Assembly (NCBI RefSeq): GCF_003265345.1
Contig: NZ_QFWW01000008.1
Span: forward strand, 156,290 to 220,289
Origin: Lentzea terrae
GTDB lineage: Bacteria > Actinomycetota > Actinomycetes > Mycobacteriales > Pseudonocardiaceae
Reading direction: 5' to 3'
Length of the DNA stretch: 64,000 bases
Part shown: in pieces, positions 17,856 to 26,603 of the stretch
Layout: every line of letters starts with the position of its first letter
Position numbering within the stretch: the stretch's first letter is position 1
Made by a program: the position numbers and the translations under genes
Notes under the pieces: generated by a model
What the model was told of the DNA's origin: nothing
Database searches by the model: none
The model's input: the letters and a program-made list of their open reading frames with translations, nothing else

Positions 17856-18475
17856 CCCGCGTGCTGGTCGTCGACGACCAGCGGCTGATCCGCGAGGGCA
17901 TCGCGTCGTTGCTGGGCCTGCAGCCCGGCATCGAGGTCGTCGGCACCGCGGCCGACGGTCGCGAAGCGGTGGAGCAGGCGGTGGCGCTGACCCCGGACGT
18001 GGTGCTGATGGACGTCCGGATGCCGGGCATCGACGGCGTGGAGGCCGTGGCGTTGCTGCGCAGGCACGCGCCGACGTGCCGCGTGGTCATGCTGACCACC
18101 TTCGACGACGAGGACTACGTGGTGCGCTCGCTGCGCGCGGGCGCCACCGGCTACCTGCTCAAGGACCTGCCGTCGCAGGAACTCGCGGCGGCGGTCAAGC
18201 TCGCCGCGGTCGGCGTGGCCCAGTTCGACCCCGCCGCCGCGGCTCGCCTGACCGCGGTGCTCTCCCGGTCCGACCGCCACCCCGAACCGCTGACCGTGCG
18301 CGAGGTCGAGGTGCTGCGGCTGGTCGCGGCCGGTGCCACCAACCGGGAGATCGCCGAGCGCCTGTACCTGTCCGAGGGCACGGTGAAGAACCACATCTCC
18401 CGCATCCTCACCAGGCTCGGGCTCCGCGACCGCACCCAGGCCGCTCTCTACGCCCAGTCGAACGGTCTGGTCTGA
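17852..18475 (+). CDS. NarL/LuxR-family response regulator
   Basis: 207 aa. Receiver with acidic pair in VLVVDDQRLIREG, phosphoacceptor Asp in VVLMDVRMPGIDG, Thr in MLTTFDDEDYV and Lys in YLLKDLP. The GerE domain is LTVREVEVLRLVAAGATNRE plus LSEGTVKNHISRILTRLGL. The GTG start overlaps the kinase stop (GTGA). It is convergent with the RTX-like gene; the 23-base gap contains the 6-1-6 palindrome GTCCACAGTGGAC (18483-18495), which could serve as a weak terminator. Confidence 0.93.
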   Translation: MTRVLVVDDQRLIREGIASLLGLQPGIEVVGTAADGREAVEQAVALTPDVVLMDVRMPGIDGVEAVALLRRHAPTCRVVMLTTFDDEDYVVRSLRAGATGYLLKDLPSQELAAAVKLAAVGVAQFDPAAAARLTAVLSRSDRHPEPLTVREVEVLRLVAAGATNREIAERLYLSEGTVKNHISRILTRLGLRDRTQAALYAQSNGLV

Positions 18476-18498
18476 ATCCTGCGTCCACAGTGGACCCG

Positions 18499-19236
18499 TC
18501 AGAAGATGATCTCGCAGTTGGACAGCGACTCGAAGCGCGAGTCGCACCGGTCGGCCGGCCCGGCACCACCGTCGCCGACGTCCAGCCCGGACGGGTCGGT
18601 GAGGGTGTCGTTGCCCGCGTCACCGTTGACGATGTCGTTGCCGGCGCCGCCATCGAGGTCGTCGACGCCCGCACCACCGTTGAGGCGGTCGTTGCCGTTG
18701 TCGCCGTTGATCCGGTCCGCGCCGTTCTGCCCGTTGAGCGTGTCGGCGCCTTCACCACCACTCACCGAGTCCGCACCCGCACCCGCGTTGACCACGTCGT
18801 CGCCGGCCCCGGCCTCGATGGTGTCAGCGGCCGCGCCACCGTTGAGGGTGTCGTTGCCGGCCGCGCCGTCGAGGCGATCCGGCCCCTCGCCGCCGAGCAG
18901 CACGTCGTTGCCCGCTTCGCCGTTGAGGGTGTCGGCACCGGTTTCTCCGCTGGCCCAGTCGTTTCCGTTGCCACCGAAGAACTCGTCGGCACCGGCCCCC
19001 AGGCAGGCCGTGTCGTTCCCGTTGAGACCGAACACGACGTCGTCGCCGCCGAGCGTGACGAACACGTCCGGACCATTGGTGCCGAACAGCACGTCGTTGC
19101 CGTTCGTCCCGACCTGCGTCGCGGACAGCCCGTTGCACGTCTGCGGTGGCTGCGCGGAGGCGGTGCCGATCGGCCAGAGCGTCAAACCCGCCGTCGCGAG
19201 GAGAGCGGGCACCACTGATCTTCGACAGTTGCTCAT
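18499..19236 (-). CDS. Secreted RTX/hemolysin-type calcium-binding repeat protein
   Basis: 245 aa. Sec signal peptide MSNCRRSVVPALLATAGLTL ending near TASA. From about residue 45 on it consists of glycine/aspartate-rich nonapeptide repeats such as GEAGNDVLLGGEGPDRLDG and GAGDDVVNAGAGADSVSGG, followed by a short Cys-containing tail (CDSRFESLSNCEIIF). RTX repeats form a calcium-loaded parallel beta-roll outside the cell. No enzymatic domain is attached, so it may be a calcium-dependent surface or matrix protein. An upstream in-frame ATG at 19281 would displace the signal peptide and is less likely. Confidence 0.85.
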   Translation of the reverse strand: MSNCRRSVVPALLATAGLTLWPIGTASAQPPQTCNGLSATQVGTNGNDVLFGTNGPDVFVTLGGDDVVFGLNGNDTACLGAGADEFFGGNGNDWASGETGADTLNGEAGNDVLLGGEGPDRLDGAAGNDTLNGGAAADTIEAGAGDDVVNAGAGADSVSGGEGADTLNGQNGADRINGDNGNDRLNGGAGVDDLDGGAGNDIVNGDAGNDTLTDPSGLDVGDGGAGPADRCDSRFESLSNCEIIF

Positions 19237-19338
19237 ACCCAGCAGTCTCTTGCGGCGCCGGGTGGTCGCCCAAGTGGCCAAATCTCAGCGCGCGCGGTGT
19301 GACCCAGGCCACCGGATCGTCGTGAAGTAGCGGACCGG

Positions 19339-19372
19339 CCGTGTCCTCTTCGGTCGCGAAAGTAGGACACGG
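19339..19372. promoter_or_regulatory. Inverted repeat, probable operator
   Basis: Perfect 9-bp arms CCGTGTCCT (19339-19347) and AGGACACGG (19364-19372) with a 16-base centre that itself contains TTCG/CGAA. It lies between the divergent RTX-like gene and the WYL-regulator unit. Autoregulation by the WYL regulator is a reasonable inference; it could also form an RNA hairpin. Confidence 0.45.
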
Positions 19373-19405
19373 CACCGGGCCGTTGTCGTCGAAGGAAGAG
19401 CGGAC

Positions 19406-19504
19406 ATGACTGTTCTCAGCGCATTGGGCTCGATCAACTGGATCGCCGACGGCGACACCGTTGTCGTGCAACCGTTTCGCGGTCGCGCGTCGGTGAGAAG
19501 GTGA
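19406..19504 (+). CDS. Small 32-aa ORF ahead of the WYL regulator
   Basis: The strong ribosome-binding site GAAGGAAGAG (19391-19400) precedes ATG MTVLSALGSINWIADGD. The stop TGA at 19502-19504 overlaps an in-frame GTG of the WYL gene (GTGA). The first 14 residues resemble the start of DUF1761 membrane proteins, but the reading then loses hydrophobicity. It may be either a leader peptide coupled to the regulator or the 5' stub of a deleted DUF1761 gene. Confidence 0.4.
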   Translation: MTVLSALGSINWIADGDTVVVQPFRGRASVRR

Positions 19505-19509
19505 CTGCC

Positions 19510-20484
19510 ATGACTCAGGCATCGGGCCGGTTGCTGTCCCTGCTGTCCTTGCTGCAGGCGCGCCGGGACTGGCCGGGCCAGCTGCTCGCCGAACGGCTCA
19601 AGGTCACGCCCCGCACGGTGCGCCGCGACATCGACCGGTTGCGCGAGCTCGGTTATCCCGTGGTGGCCGTGAAAGGACCGGACGGCGGCTACCGGCTCGA
19701 AGCCGGCACCGAGGTGCCACCGCTGCTGTTCGACGACGACCAGGCGGTGGCGGTCACGGTGGCGTTGCAGCTCGCGGCGGGCTCCGGCGCGGACATCGGC
19801 GACGCCGCCACCCGTGCGCTGGCCACGATGCGCCAGGTGATGCCTGCCCGGTTGCGGCACCGCATCGACGCGGTGCAGGTGACCGTCGTCGAACGCAGCG
19901 CCCAACGTCCGGCGGAGAAGGTCGACAGCGCGGTGTTGCTGGCACTCAGCGCCGCCGTGCGGGCCCGCGAGGTGCTGCGGTTCGACTACGAGAACGACGT
20001 GCGAGGAACCGGCTTCAGACCACCCCGCCGCGTCGAACCGCATCACCTGATCAACCGTGCCGGGCGCTGGTACCTGGTCTGCTGGGACCTCGACCACGAC
20101 GACTGGCGGATCTTCCGAGCCGACCGCATGACGCCGAAAACGCCCACCGGCCCCCGGTTCACCCCGCGCGAACTCCCCGGTGGTGACGTCGCCGCGTTCG
20201 TCAACGCCAAGTTCAAAGGAGCCGCGGGCGGCCGGGACGCCTGGCCGTGCCAGGGGGAGGCCGTGATCGACCTGCCGGCCGCCGAGGTGGCGCCGTTCGC
20301 GGGGGACGGCGTCGTCGAGCCCCTCGGTGACGACCGGTGCCGGATCGTCGCCGGGTCCTGGTCGTGGATCGGCCTCGCGGCCTCGCTGGGCCGGTTCGAC
20401 GCCGCCGTCCACATCGTCGGCCCGGTGGAGCTGCGCAACGCCGCTCTGCGGCTCGCGCGCCGCTACCGCGAGTCCGCGACCTGA
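19510..20484 (+). CDS. HTH_11/WYL-domain transcriptional regulator
   Basis: 324 aa. The N-terminal DeoR-like helix-turn-helix (LLAERLKVTPRTVRRDIDRL, then LGYPVVAVKGPDGGYRL) is followed by a WYL domain with LINRAGRWYLVCWDLDHDDW and FRADRM, and a WCX-type C-terminus. WYL proteins sense nucleic-acid or nucleotide-type ligands and often repress neighbouring genes. The ATG at 19510 has GAAGGTG six bases upstream; the GTG at 19501 overlapping the small ORF is an alternative. It ends at a strong terminator. Confidence 0.88.
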   Translation: MTQASGRLLSLLSLLQARRDWPGQLLAERLKVTPRTVRRDIDRLRELGYPVVAVKGPDGGYRLEAGTEVPPLLFDDDQAVAVTVALQLAAGSGADIGDAATRALATMRQVMPARLRHRIDAVQVTVVERSAQRPAEKVDSAVLLALSAAVRAREVLRFDYENDVRGTGFRPPRRVEPHHLINRAGRWYLVCWDLDHDDWRIFRADRMTPKTPTGPRFTPRELPGGDVAAFVNAKFKGAAGGRDAWPCQGEAVIDLPAAEVAPFAGDGVVEPLGDDRCRIVAGSWSWIGLAASLGRFDAAVHIVGPVELRNAALRLARRYRESAT

Positions 20485-20485
20485 G

Positions 20486-20524
20486 AAGCCCGTTCGTCGC
20501 GCCAGGCACGACGAACGGGCTTTT
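20486..20524 (+). terminator. Rho-independent terminator
   Basis: 14-bp perfect stem AAGCCCGTTCGTCG (20486-20499) / CGACGAACGGGCTT (20509-20522), nine-base loop and TTTT tail, directly after the WYL regulator. It probably also ends the convergent VOC gene. Confidence 0.92.
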
Positions 20525-20528
20525 CCGG

Positions 20529-20954
20529 TCAGGCGGGGTTGTACTCGGCCGCGATGTCGAGCACCCACGTGATGCCGAAGCGGTCCTTGAGCATGCCGTA
20601 CAGCGGCGCCCAGGGAGAGGGGGCCAGCGGGACGATGACGGTGGCGTCGTCGGCCAGCTTCTCCCACAGCGCGGAGATCTCGTCGGCGGAGTCGCCCCGC
20701 AGCGACACGAAGAACGGGTCGTCGCCGCGGCTGAAGGGCCTGGCGGAGGGAACGTCGTAGGCCATGACGTGGAAGCCGTTGGCGCCGCGGACCTGGCCCC
20801 ACACGACCTGGTCGGCCTCGTCCGGGTTCTCGACGTCGCCCATGTCCCGGTAGGTGATGACGGCCAGGTCTCCGCCGGAGGCCTTCTGGTAGAACTCGAG
20901 CGCCTGGCGGGCGTCGCCGCGGAAGTTGAGGTGCGGCGCGGTGCTGACGGACAT
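20529..20954 (-). CDS. VOC-fold protein (PhnB/glyoxalase-like)
   Basis: 141 aa. The start MSVSTAPHLNFRGDARQALE FYQKA (space added) and the C-terminal WAPLYGMLKDRFGITWVLDI are the hallmarks of PhnB/3-demethylubiquinone-type VOC proteins (vicinal oxygen chelate fold). AGGAG lies eight bases before the ATG at 20954. The family includes antibiotic-resistance and isomerase proteins, but most PhnB-like members have no known substrate. Metal-ligand residues typical of true glyoxalases are not all evident. Confidence 0.8.
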   Translation of the reverse strand: MSVSTAPHLNFRGDARQALEFYQKASGGDLAVITYRDMGDVENPDEADQVVWGQVRGANGFHVMAYDVPSARPFSRGDDPFFVSLRGDSADEISALWEKLADDATVIVPLAPSPWAPLYGMLKDRFGITWVLDIAAEYNPA

Positions 20955-21444
20955 GATGTTTCTCCTGGTCAGAAGCGGATTTCCGGTGGGCAAGCGCTAC
21001 TTTTCCGTCCTTCTAGGACGGTGGATGTCCGCTACTGCGCGACGCGGTTGTGGTCTGGATCACGTCTCCGTTCGATTCCCTTTTCGCTGACACCGGTCGC
21101 TTGCTGGTCGAATGCGGGAAAAGGTCGTCGAACAAAACCCGGGAGGCGCGTCGAATCGCGAACAGGTGCTCGGGGACTGCGCGTGCGGCGCAAGGTCGGA
21201 CCTGGTCACGCGGCGTCTGACCGCAGTGCACGAGCTAAAGAATTCTCTTTTCTTTTAGCAGTCCAGTGCGGTCTTCACGCGTCTTGACCGAACCGAGATC
21301 GTCCTCCACAGTTTTGCTATGTGCGAATGGCTGACATAAACGCTGTTCGTCCAGAGGGCGCGCGATGGACCACTCGGCGCAAGCGGTCATTCGGACGTTG
21401 CCCGTGCCGCGGTTTGTCCCACCTCGACGAAGAGGAGTAGGCCA
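20955..21444. other. 490-bp gene-free region with an AT-rich inverted repeat
   Basis: No credible gene is seen. An AT-rich island at 21234-21259 forms an inverted repeat (GCTAAAGAA ... TTCTTTTAGC, one bulge), out of character with the surrounding GC. The region must carry promoters for the VOC gene and GH62; no clear operator was identified. Confidence 0.5.
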
Positions 21445-22971
21445 ATGGCCGGATCAGGCCACCATCCGCCCACCCCCGTTTCCGGAGCCCGAAGGCGTCG
21501 CCTGGCCGCTGTCACCGCCGCCGTCGCCGTCCTGCTCGGCGGGCTGGTGGCGGCGTTCAACGCGGCGCCCGTGTCGGCCGCGACCGTCGACACCACCGCC
21601 TGGTACGTGTTGGTCAACCGCAACAGCGGCAAGGCGCTGGACGTCTACAACCTCGCCACGAACGATGGCGCACGCATCACCCAGTGGACGCGCAACGACG
21701 GCAACCAGCAGCAGTGGCAGTTCGTCGACTCCGGCGGCGGCTACTACCGGCTGAAGTCCCGGCTGTCGGGCAAGGTCCTCGACGTCTACAACTTCTCGAC
21801 GGCGGACGGCGGCAACATCGTCCAGTGGTCCGACGCCAACGGCACCAACCAGCAGTTCCGCCTCGCCGACTCCGACGGCGGCCACGTGCGTCTGATCAAC
21901 CGCAACAGCAACAAGGCCGTCGAGGTCCAGGGCGCCTCGACCGCGGACGGCGGCAACGTCGTCCAGTACAGCGACTGGGGCGGCGCGAACCAGCAGTGGC
22001 AGCTCGTCCGAGTCGGCGGCGGGACAGGTCCCACCACCACGACGAGCAACCCGCCGGGCACGTGCAGCCTTCCGTCGACCTACCGCTGGTCGTCGACCGG
22101 CCCGCTGGCGCAGCCGAGGCAGGGATGGGTCTCGCTCAAGGACTTCACCCACGTCATGTACAACGGCAAGCACCTGGTCTACGCGACGACGCACGACACG
22201 GGCACGAGCTGGGGCTCGATGAACTTCGGGACGTTCACGAACTGGTCCGACATGGGTTCGGCCAGTCAGAACAAGATGAACTCCGGCACCGTCGCTCCCA
22301 CGCTGTTCTACTTCGCCCCGAAGAACATCTGGGTGCTGACCTACCAGTGGGGCCCGACCACCTTCAGCTACCGGACGTCGACCGACCCCACCAACGCGAA
22401 CGGGTGGTCCGCGGTCCAGACGCTCTTCACCGGACGCATCCCGAACTCCGGCACGGGCCCGATCGACCAGACGATCATCGGTGACGGTACGAACATGTAC
22501 CTCTTCTTCGCCGGCGACAACGGCAAGATCTACCGCGCCAGCATGCCGATCGGGAACTTCCCCGGCAGCTTCGGCTCGGCCTGGACCGAGATCATGAGCG
22601 ACACGCAGGCGAACCTGTTCGAGGGCGTCGAGGTCTACAAGGTCCAGGGCCAGAACCAGTACCTCATGATCGTCGAGGCGATGGGGCGCAACGGGCGCTT
22701 CTTCCGCTCGTTCACGTCCAGCAGCCTGAACGGGTCGTGGACCCCGCAGGCGGCGACCGAGAGCAACCCGTTCGCCGGCAAGGCGAACAGCGGCGCCACG
22801 TGGACCAACGACATCAGCCACGGCGACCTGATCCGCAGCAACCCCGATCAGACCAAGACGATCGACCCGTGCAACCTGCAGCTGCTGTACCAGGGTCGCA
22901 GCCCCAGCTCCGACGGCGTCGAGTACGGCCTGCTGCCGTACCGGCCGGGAGTGCTGACGCTGCAACGCTGA
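21445..22971 (+). CDS. Secreted GH62 alpha-L-arabinofuranosidase with CBM13 ricin-type lectin domain
   Basis: 508 aa. Signal peptide ([20 protein letters not shown], cleavage near VSAA). A beta-trefoil CBM13 at about 50-192 has three repeats each with an NQQWQ-type end. A Thr/Pro linker leads to GH62 at about 205-508. The five-bladed propeller shows the expected acidic positions: Asp in [19 protein letters not shown], Asp in [10 protein letters not shown] and Glu in [12 protein letters not shown]62 enzymes remove arabinose side chains from arabinoxylan and arabinan. GAGGAG lies upstream of the ATG. It ends at a strong hairpin terminator. Confidence 0.93.
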   Translation: MAGSGHHPPTPVSGARRRRLAAVTAAVAVLLGGLVAAFNAAPVSAATVDTTAWYVLVNRNSGKALDVYNLATNDGARITQWTRNDGNQQQWQFVDSGGGYYRLKSRLSGKVLDVYNFSTADGGNIVQWSDANGTNQQFRLADSDGGHVRLINRNSNKAVEVQGASTADGGNVVQYSDWGGANQQWQLVRVGGGTGPTTTTSNPPGTCSLPSTYRWSSTGPLAQPRQGWVSLKDFTHVMYNGKHLVYATTHDTGTSWGSMNFGTFTNWSDMGSASQNKMNSGTVAPTLFYFAPKNIWVLTYQWGPTTFSYRTSTDPTNANGWSAVQTLFTGRIPNSGTGPIDQTIIGDGTNMYLFFAGDNGKIYRASMPIGNFPGSFGSAWTEIMSDTQANLFEGVEVYKVQGQNQYLMIVEAMGRNGRFFRSFTSSSLNGSWTPQAATESNPFAGKANSGATWTNDISHGDLIRSNPDQTKTIDPCNLQLLYQGRSPSSDGVEYGLLPYRPGVLTLQR

Positions 22972-22984
22972 TCGCGTGACACCG

Positions 22985-23021
22985 GCCGGCGCCCTCACCG
23001 TCATCGGGTGAGGGCGCCGGC
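22985..23021 (+). terminator. Hairpin terminator after GH62
   Basis: 15-bp perfect stem GCCGGCGCCCTCACC (22985-22999) / GGTGAGGGCGCCGGC (23007-23021) with a seven-base loop, 13 bases after the GH62 stop. Confidence 0.88.
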
Positions 23022-23223
23022 TGTCTGTCAGGCCGGGGCGTGGCCGGCCGCTGACATCAGCAGGCCGCTGAGGAGGGGCGCCAGCTCCGGATCACGCGCA
23101 CAGGCAAGCGCGTCGCCTCGGAGGGAACTGCGTGCGTCCAGACGGTTCCCGGCATCATCAGCACGGTCGCGGCGAACTGCTGCGCGCCGGCGGGGACGCG
23201 GTCACGGAGCTCACCGCGAACGG

Positions 23224-23759
23224 TGGCAGCGCGAGTACGGCCGCCTGGACTACGCGGTCAACAACGCCGGCCTCGCCCACGAGACCGCCTCGATCGTCGA
23301 CGCGGATCCGGTGAAGTTCCAGGAGATGCTCTCGACGAACGTGATGGGGGCCTGTTCCTGTGTCTGCAGCGGGAGATCAGGGAGATGCTCGCGAGCGGAC
23401 GCGGTGGCGCCATCGTCAACCTCGCCTCCATCGCCGGGCTGAACGGCATTCCGCACAGCGGCCCGTACGCGGCCACCAAGCACGCCGTGGTCGGCCTGAC
23501 CAAGACCGCCGGACTCGAGTACTCCTCGCGTGGCGTCCGGGTGAACGCGGTGGCCCCCGGCGCGATCAAGACCGACATCATCGCCCGCGCCATCTCGCTC
23601 GGTCAGTACGACGAGGAGACCATCGTCGACATGCACCCGATTGCCCGCATGAGGCAGCCGCGGGAGATCGCCGCGGGCATCCACTGGCTGCTGTCCGACC
23701 AGTCGTCGTTCGTCGCCGGCGCGATCCTGAACATCGACGGCGGCTTCCAGGCGAAGTGA
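23224..23759 (+). pseudogene. Decayed short-chain dehydrogenase/reductase
   Basis: The last two-thirds of an SDR can be read in two frames. The first frame gives EYGRLDYAVNNAGLAHETAS to about 23345, where the frame shifts by one base in a G-run. The second frame continues REIREMLASGRGGAIVNLAS, with the catalytic YAATK, and ends FVAGAILNIDGGFQAK at 23759. The N-terminal dinucleotide-binding GxxxGxG half is missing, and 23022-23223 contains only scrambled remnants. Loss of the cofactor site plus the frameshift makes it non-functional. A sequencing error could explain the frameshift but not the missing N-terminus. Confidence 0.8.
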
Positions 23760-23802
23760 GTCGTGGAGTCTTCACGTGTCGCGCCATCTTCGCTACGGTC
23801 GG

Positions 23803-23820
23803 CCTGGGAGCGCTCCCAGG
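23803..23820. promoter_or_regulatory. CebR-type operator
   Basis: Perfect 18-bp palindrome containing TGGGAGCGCTCCCA (23805-23818), the site bound by the cellobiose-responsive LacI-family repressor CebR in Streptomyces. It lies about 70 bases upstream of the GH5 cellulase start. A second copy is at 53388. Confidence 0.88.
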
Positions 23821-23887
23821 CGGGCGCACCGTGACCACCTCCGGAGGCGCGCCGGCGGCTGAACATCGCCTGCACAAAGGAGTGCTG

Positions 23888-25354
23888 ATGTTGCGAGGAA
23901 CCAGGAAACGCCGCACCGCGCTCGCCGCCTTGGCTGCCGCGGCGTCCGTCGCCTGCACGGTCCTGACGGCAGCGGCGAGTGAGTCGAACGCCCCGTTCGC
24001 GTGCCGGGTCGACTACACGACCAACGACTGGGGCAGCGGGTTCGGCGCCGGCGTGACCATCTCGAACGTCGGTTCGGCTGCGGTCGACGGCTGGACGCTG
24101 ACCTACAGCTACGCCGGCGACCAGACCTTGCAACACGGCTGGAGCGGCAACTGGTCCCAGTCGGGCAAGCAGATCACCGTCACCAGCATGAGCTGGAACA
24201 GCTCCGTCCCGGCGGGTGGCAGCGTCAGCACCGGGGCGAACTTCTCCTACAGCGGCAGCAACGCCAAGCCTGCGGACTTCGCCGTCAACGGTGCCGAGTG
24301 CACCGGCACCGCCCCGGGCGACGGTCCCGCACCGGCGTTGCGCGTCTCCGGCAACAGGATCGTCACGGCGCAGGGCGAGCCGTACCGGTTGCTGGGGGTG
24401 AGTCGTTCCAGCGGCGAGTTCGCCTGCGTGCAGGGCAAGGGCATGTGGGACGGCGGTCCCGTGGACCAGGCGTCGGTGAACGCGATGAAGACCTGGAACA
24501 TCCACGCGGTGCGGATCCCGTTGAACGAGGAGTGCTGGCTGGGCGTCCACGGCTCACCAGGTGGCGCCACCTACCAGCAGGCCGTCAAGGACTACGTGGA
24601 TCTGTTGGTGGGCAACGGCATCAACGTGATCCTCGACCTGCACTGGACCTGGGGCGCCTACTCGAACGGGCCGGACTGGCACTGCAAGGACGAGCACGCG
24701 GTGTGCCAGAAGCCGATGCCGGACGCGCGGTACGCGCCGCAGTTCTGGGCCGGCGTCGCCACCGCGTTCAAGGGCAACGACGCCGTCGTCTTCGACCTGT
24801 TCAACGAGCCGTACCCGGAGATCGCCAGCGACTGGAACAAGACCCTGGGCTGGCAGTGCTGGCGGGACGGGGGCACCTGCACCGGCCTGCCCTACGAGAC
24901 CGCCGGCATGCAGGACCTGGTCGACGCGGTGCGGGCCACCGGTGCGACCAACATCCTCATGCTGGGCGGCCTGGAGTGGGCCAACGACATGCGGGAATGG
25001 CTGGCGCACAAGCCATCCGACCCGTTGAACAACATCGCGGCGTCCTGGCACGCCTACAGCTTCAACGCCTGCGCCAGTGAAACCTGCTGGGACAGCCAGA
25101 TCGCCCCACTGGCGCAGCAGGTCCCGGTCGTGCTCGGCGAGTTCGGCCAGGACAACTGCGGCTTCGACTACATGCAGCGCTTGGTGAACTGGGCCGACGC
25201 GCACCACCTGAGCTACCTCGCGTGGACCTGGAACCCGTGGGGCTGCAGCACCGGAGCCGTGCTCATCAAGGACTGGAACGGCACGCCGGAGCCCGGCGTC
25301 GGCGAGGGGTTCAAGGTCCACCTGCTCGGCCAGGACCCCTACGCCACCCGGTGA
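23888..25354 (+). CDS. Secreted GH5 endoglucanase with N-terminal CBM2
   Basis: 488 aa. Signal peptide about 1-33. CBM2 cellulose-binding module at about 35-140 (CRVDYTTNDWGSGFGAGVTI; WSGNWSQSGKQITVTSMSWN). GH5 catalytic domain at about 155-488, with the acid/base Glu in VVFDLFNEPYPEI and the nucleophile Glu in VPVVLGEFGQDNCG. It should cleave internal beta-1,4-glucan bonds. AAGGAG lies just upstream of the ATG at 23888. It is controlled by the CebR-type operator at 23805-23818, so induction by cellobiose is inferred. Its stop is three bases from the convergent enolase-family gene. Confidence 0.94.
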   Translation: MLRGTRKRRTALAALAAAASVACTVLTAAASESNAPFACRVDYTTNDWGSGFGAGVTISNVGSAAVDGWTLTYSYAGDQTLQHGWSGNWSQSGKQITVTSMSWNSSVPAGGSVSTGANFSYSGSNAKPADFAVNGAECTGTAPGDGPAPALRVSGNRIVTAQGEPYRLLGVSRSSGEFACVQGKGMWDGGPVDQASVNAMKTWNIHAVRIPLNEECWLGVHGSPGGATYQQAVKDYVDLLVGNGINVILDLHWTWGAYSNGPDWHCKDEHAVCQKPMPDARYAPQFWAGVATAFKGNDAVVFDLFNEPYPEIASDWNKTLGWQCWRDGGTCTGLPYETAGMQDLVDAVRATGATNILMLGGLEWANDMREWLAHKPSDPLNNIAASWHAYSFNACASETCWDSQIAPLAQQVPVVLGEFGQDNCGFDYMQRLVNWADAHHLSYLAWTWNPWGCSTGAVLIKDWNGTPEPGVGEGFKVHLLGQDPYATR

Positions 25355-25357
25355 CGA

Positions 25358-26515
25358 CTACTCGAAAACTCCGTATCCCGCGACGGCGTGCGCCCGCACG
25401 CCGTCCATGTCGAGCTCCACGCCGATGCCGGGAGTGTCGGGCAGCGTGATGTAGCCGTCCTTCACGATCGAGCCGCTTCCGTCAGGCGCGTGGACGTAGC
25501 TGTCCCACACGGCGCGTTCCTCCAGGGCATGCCATTCCTGGACGAAGAAGTTGGGGATCGCCGCGCACTGGTGCGACGTGGCCATCGTGCCCAGTGGCGT
25601 GGACACCAGGTGCGGTGCGAAGGGGATGTAGTGCAGCTCGGCGAGGTTGGCGATCTTCTTGGCCTCGGCGAGCCCGCCGCACTTCGGCACGTCCGGCTCG
25701 ATGACGTCCACGGCGCCGCGTTCGAGCAGTTCGCGGAATCCCCAGCGCAGGTAGAGGTTCTCGCCCGCGCAGATCGGTGTGCGGGTCTGTTCGCGCACCC
25801 GCACCAGCGCGTCGACGTTCTCCGCCGGCAGCGGTTCCTCGAGCCACATCAGGTGGAACGGCTCGAGCTCCCACGCGATCCGGCAGGCGCTCGGCACGTC
25901 GTAGCGGGCGTGCAGGTCGATGGCCAGGTCGACGTCCGGTCCGATCGCCTCCCGGACGGCCGCCACGCGCTCGATCATCGACCGCAGCTCGGCGGCGTTG
26001 ACCGTGTGGTTGAAGGCGTCGAACTTGGCCGGGTGGTTGAGGTTGTCGACGTCGAACTTGATGGCGGTGAAGCCTTCGGCGACCATCCGCTGGGCCCGGT
26101 CGACGCACCCGGAGATCGACCCGGCCGGGTCGTCGCCGTCGCCGCAGTCGGCGTAGAGGCGGATCCGGTCGCGGAACTTGCCACCGAGCAACCGGTGGAC
26201 CGGCTGGCCGGCGGCCTTGCCCGCGAGGTCCCACAGCGCGAGCTCGATCCCGGACAGGGCGATCACGAACACTCCGCCCTGCGGGCCCGCGAAAACCTTG
26301 TTGCGCCGCAGCTTCTCCCAGCACCGCTCGACGTTGCGCGGGTCCTCGCCGAGCAACAGGGGAGTCAGGAACTCGATCATTCCGACGACGGCGCCCGCGC
26401 CGGCGTCGGGGTTGGCCTCGCCGAACCCGCTGAGGCCCTCGTCCGTGTCGATCCGCACCAGGGTGGCCTCACCGTGGTAGGCCACCACTGCCGTCGTGAC
26501 GTTCACAATCCGCAT
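25358..26515 (-). CDS. Enolase-superfamily dehydratase (mandelate racemase/muconate lactonising type)
   Basis: 385 aa. N-terminal capping domain and TIM barrel. Catalytic positions: Lys in AIKFDVDN, metal ligands Asp in LAIDLHARYD, Glu in MWLEEPLP and Glu in CAGENLY, and His in FAPHLVSTPLG. The DLHAR and APHL motifs are those of sugar-acid dehydratases such as galactonate dehydratase; the exact substrate cannot be read. GGGAGAG precedes the ATG. It is divergent from the GntR regulator and belongs to the same catabolic locus as the transporter genes. Confidence 0.88.
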   Translation of the reverse strand: MRIVNVTTAVVAYHGEATLVRIDTDEGLSGFGEANPDAGAGAVVGMIEFLTPLLLGEDPRNVERCWEKLRRNKVFAGPQGGVFVIALSGIELALWDLAGKAAGQPVHRLLGGKFRDRIRLYADCGDGDDPAGSISGCVDRAQRMVAEGFTAIKFDVDNLNHPAKFDAFNHTVNAAELRSMIERVAAVREAIGPDVDLAIDLHARYDVPSACRIAWELEPFHLMWLEEPLPAENVDALVRVREQTRTPICAGENLYLRWGFRELLERGAVDVIEPDVPKCGGLAEAKKIANLAELHYIPFAPHLVSTPLGTMATSHQCAAIPNFFVQEWHALEERAVWDSYVHAPDGSGSIVKDGYITLPDTPGIGVELDMDGVRAHAVAGYGVFE

Positions 26516-26566
26516 TTGCTCTCCCGCCGCTGGGATGTGCACCTGAGAGACTGTCGCGAGGTCCAA

Positions 26567-26603
26567 CTTGTCCTATAAGCTGATGACATGCAAAGGGGAC
26601 AAG
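26567..26603. promoter_or_regulatory. Promoter and inverted repeat at the GntR gene
   Basis: TATAAG (26574-26579) ends eight bases before the GntR ATG, so the transcript is probably leaderless. CTTGTCC (26567-26573) and GGACAAG (26597-26603) form a 7-bp inverted repeat across the promoter and start codon. It is a plausible site for autorepression and for control of the divergent dehydratase gene. Confidence 0.45.

Noticed and set aside
18499-19236. Tandem nonapeptide-coding repeats considered as a DNA repeat array or CRISPR-like locus
   Set aside because: The periodicity is that of RTX protein repeats within one open frame; there are no uniform repeat-spacer units.
23132-23314. Separate small gene beginning with a GTG at 23132
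   Set aside because: The frame overlaps the SDR remnant and has no ribosome-binding site or family; better explained as decayed SDR sequence.
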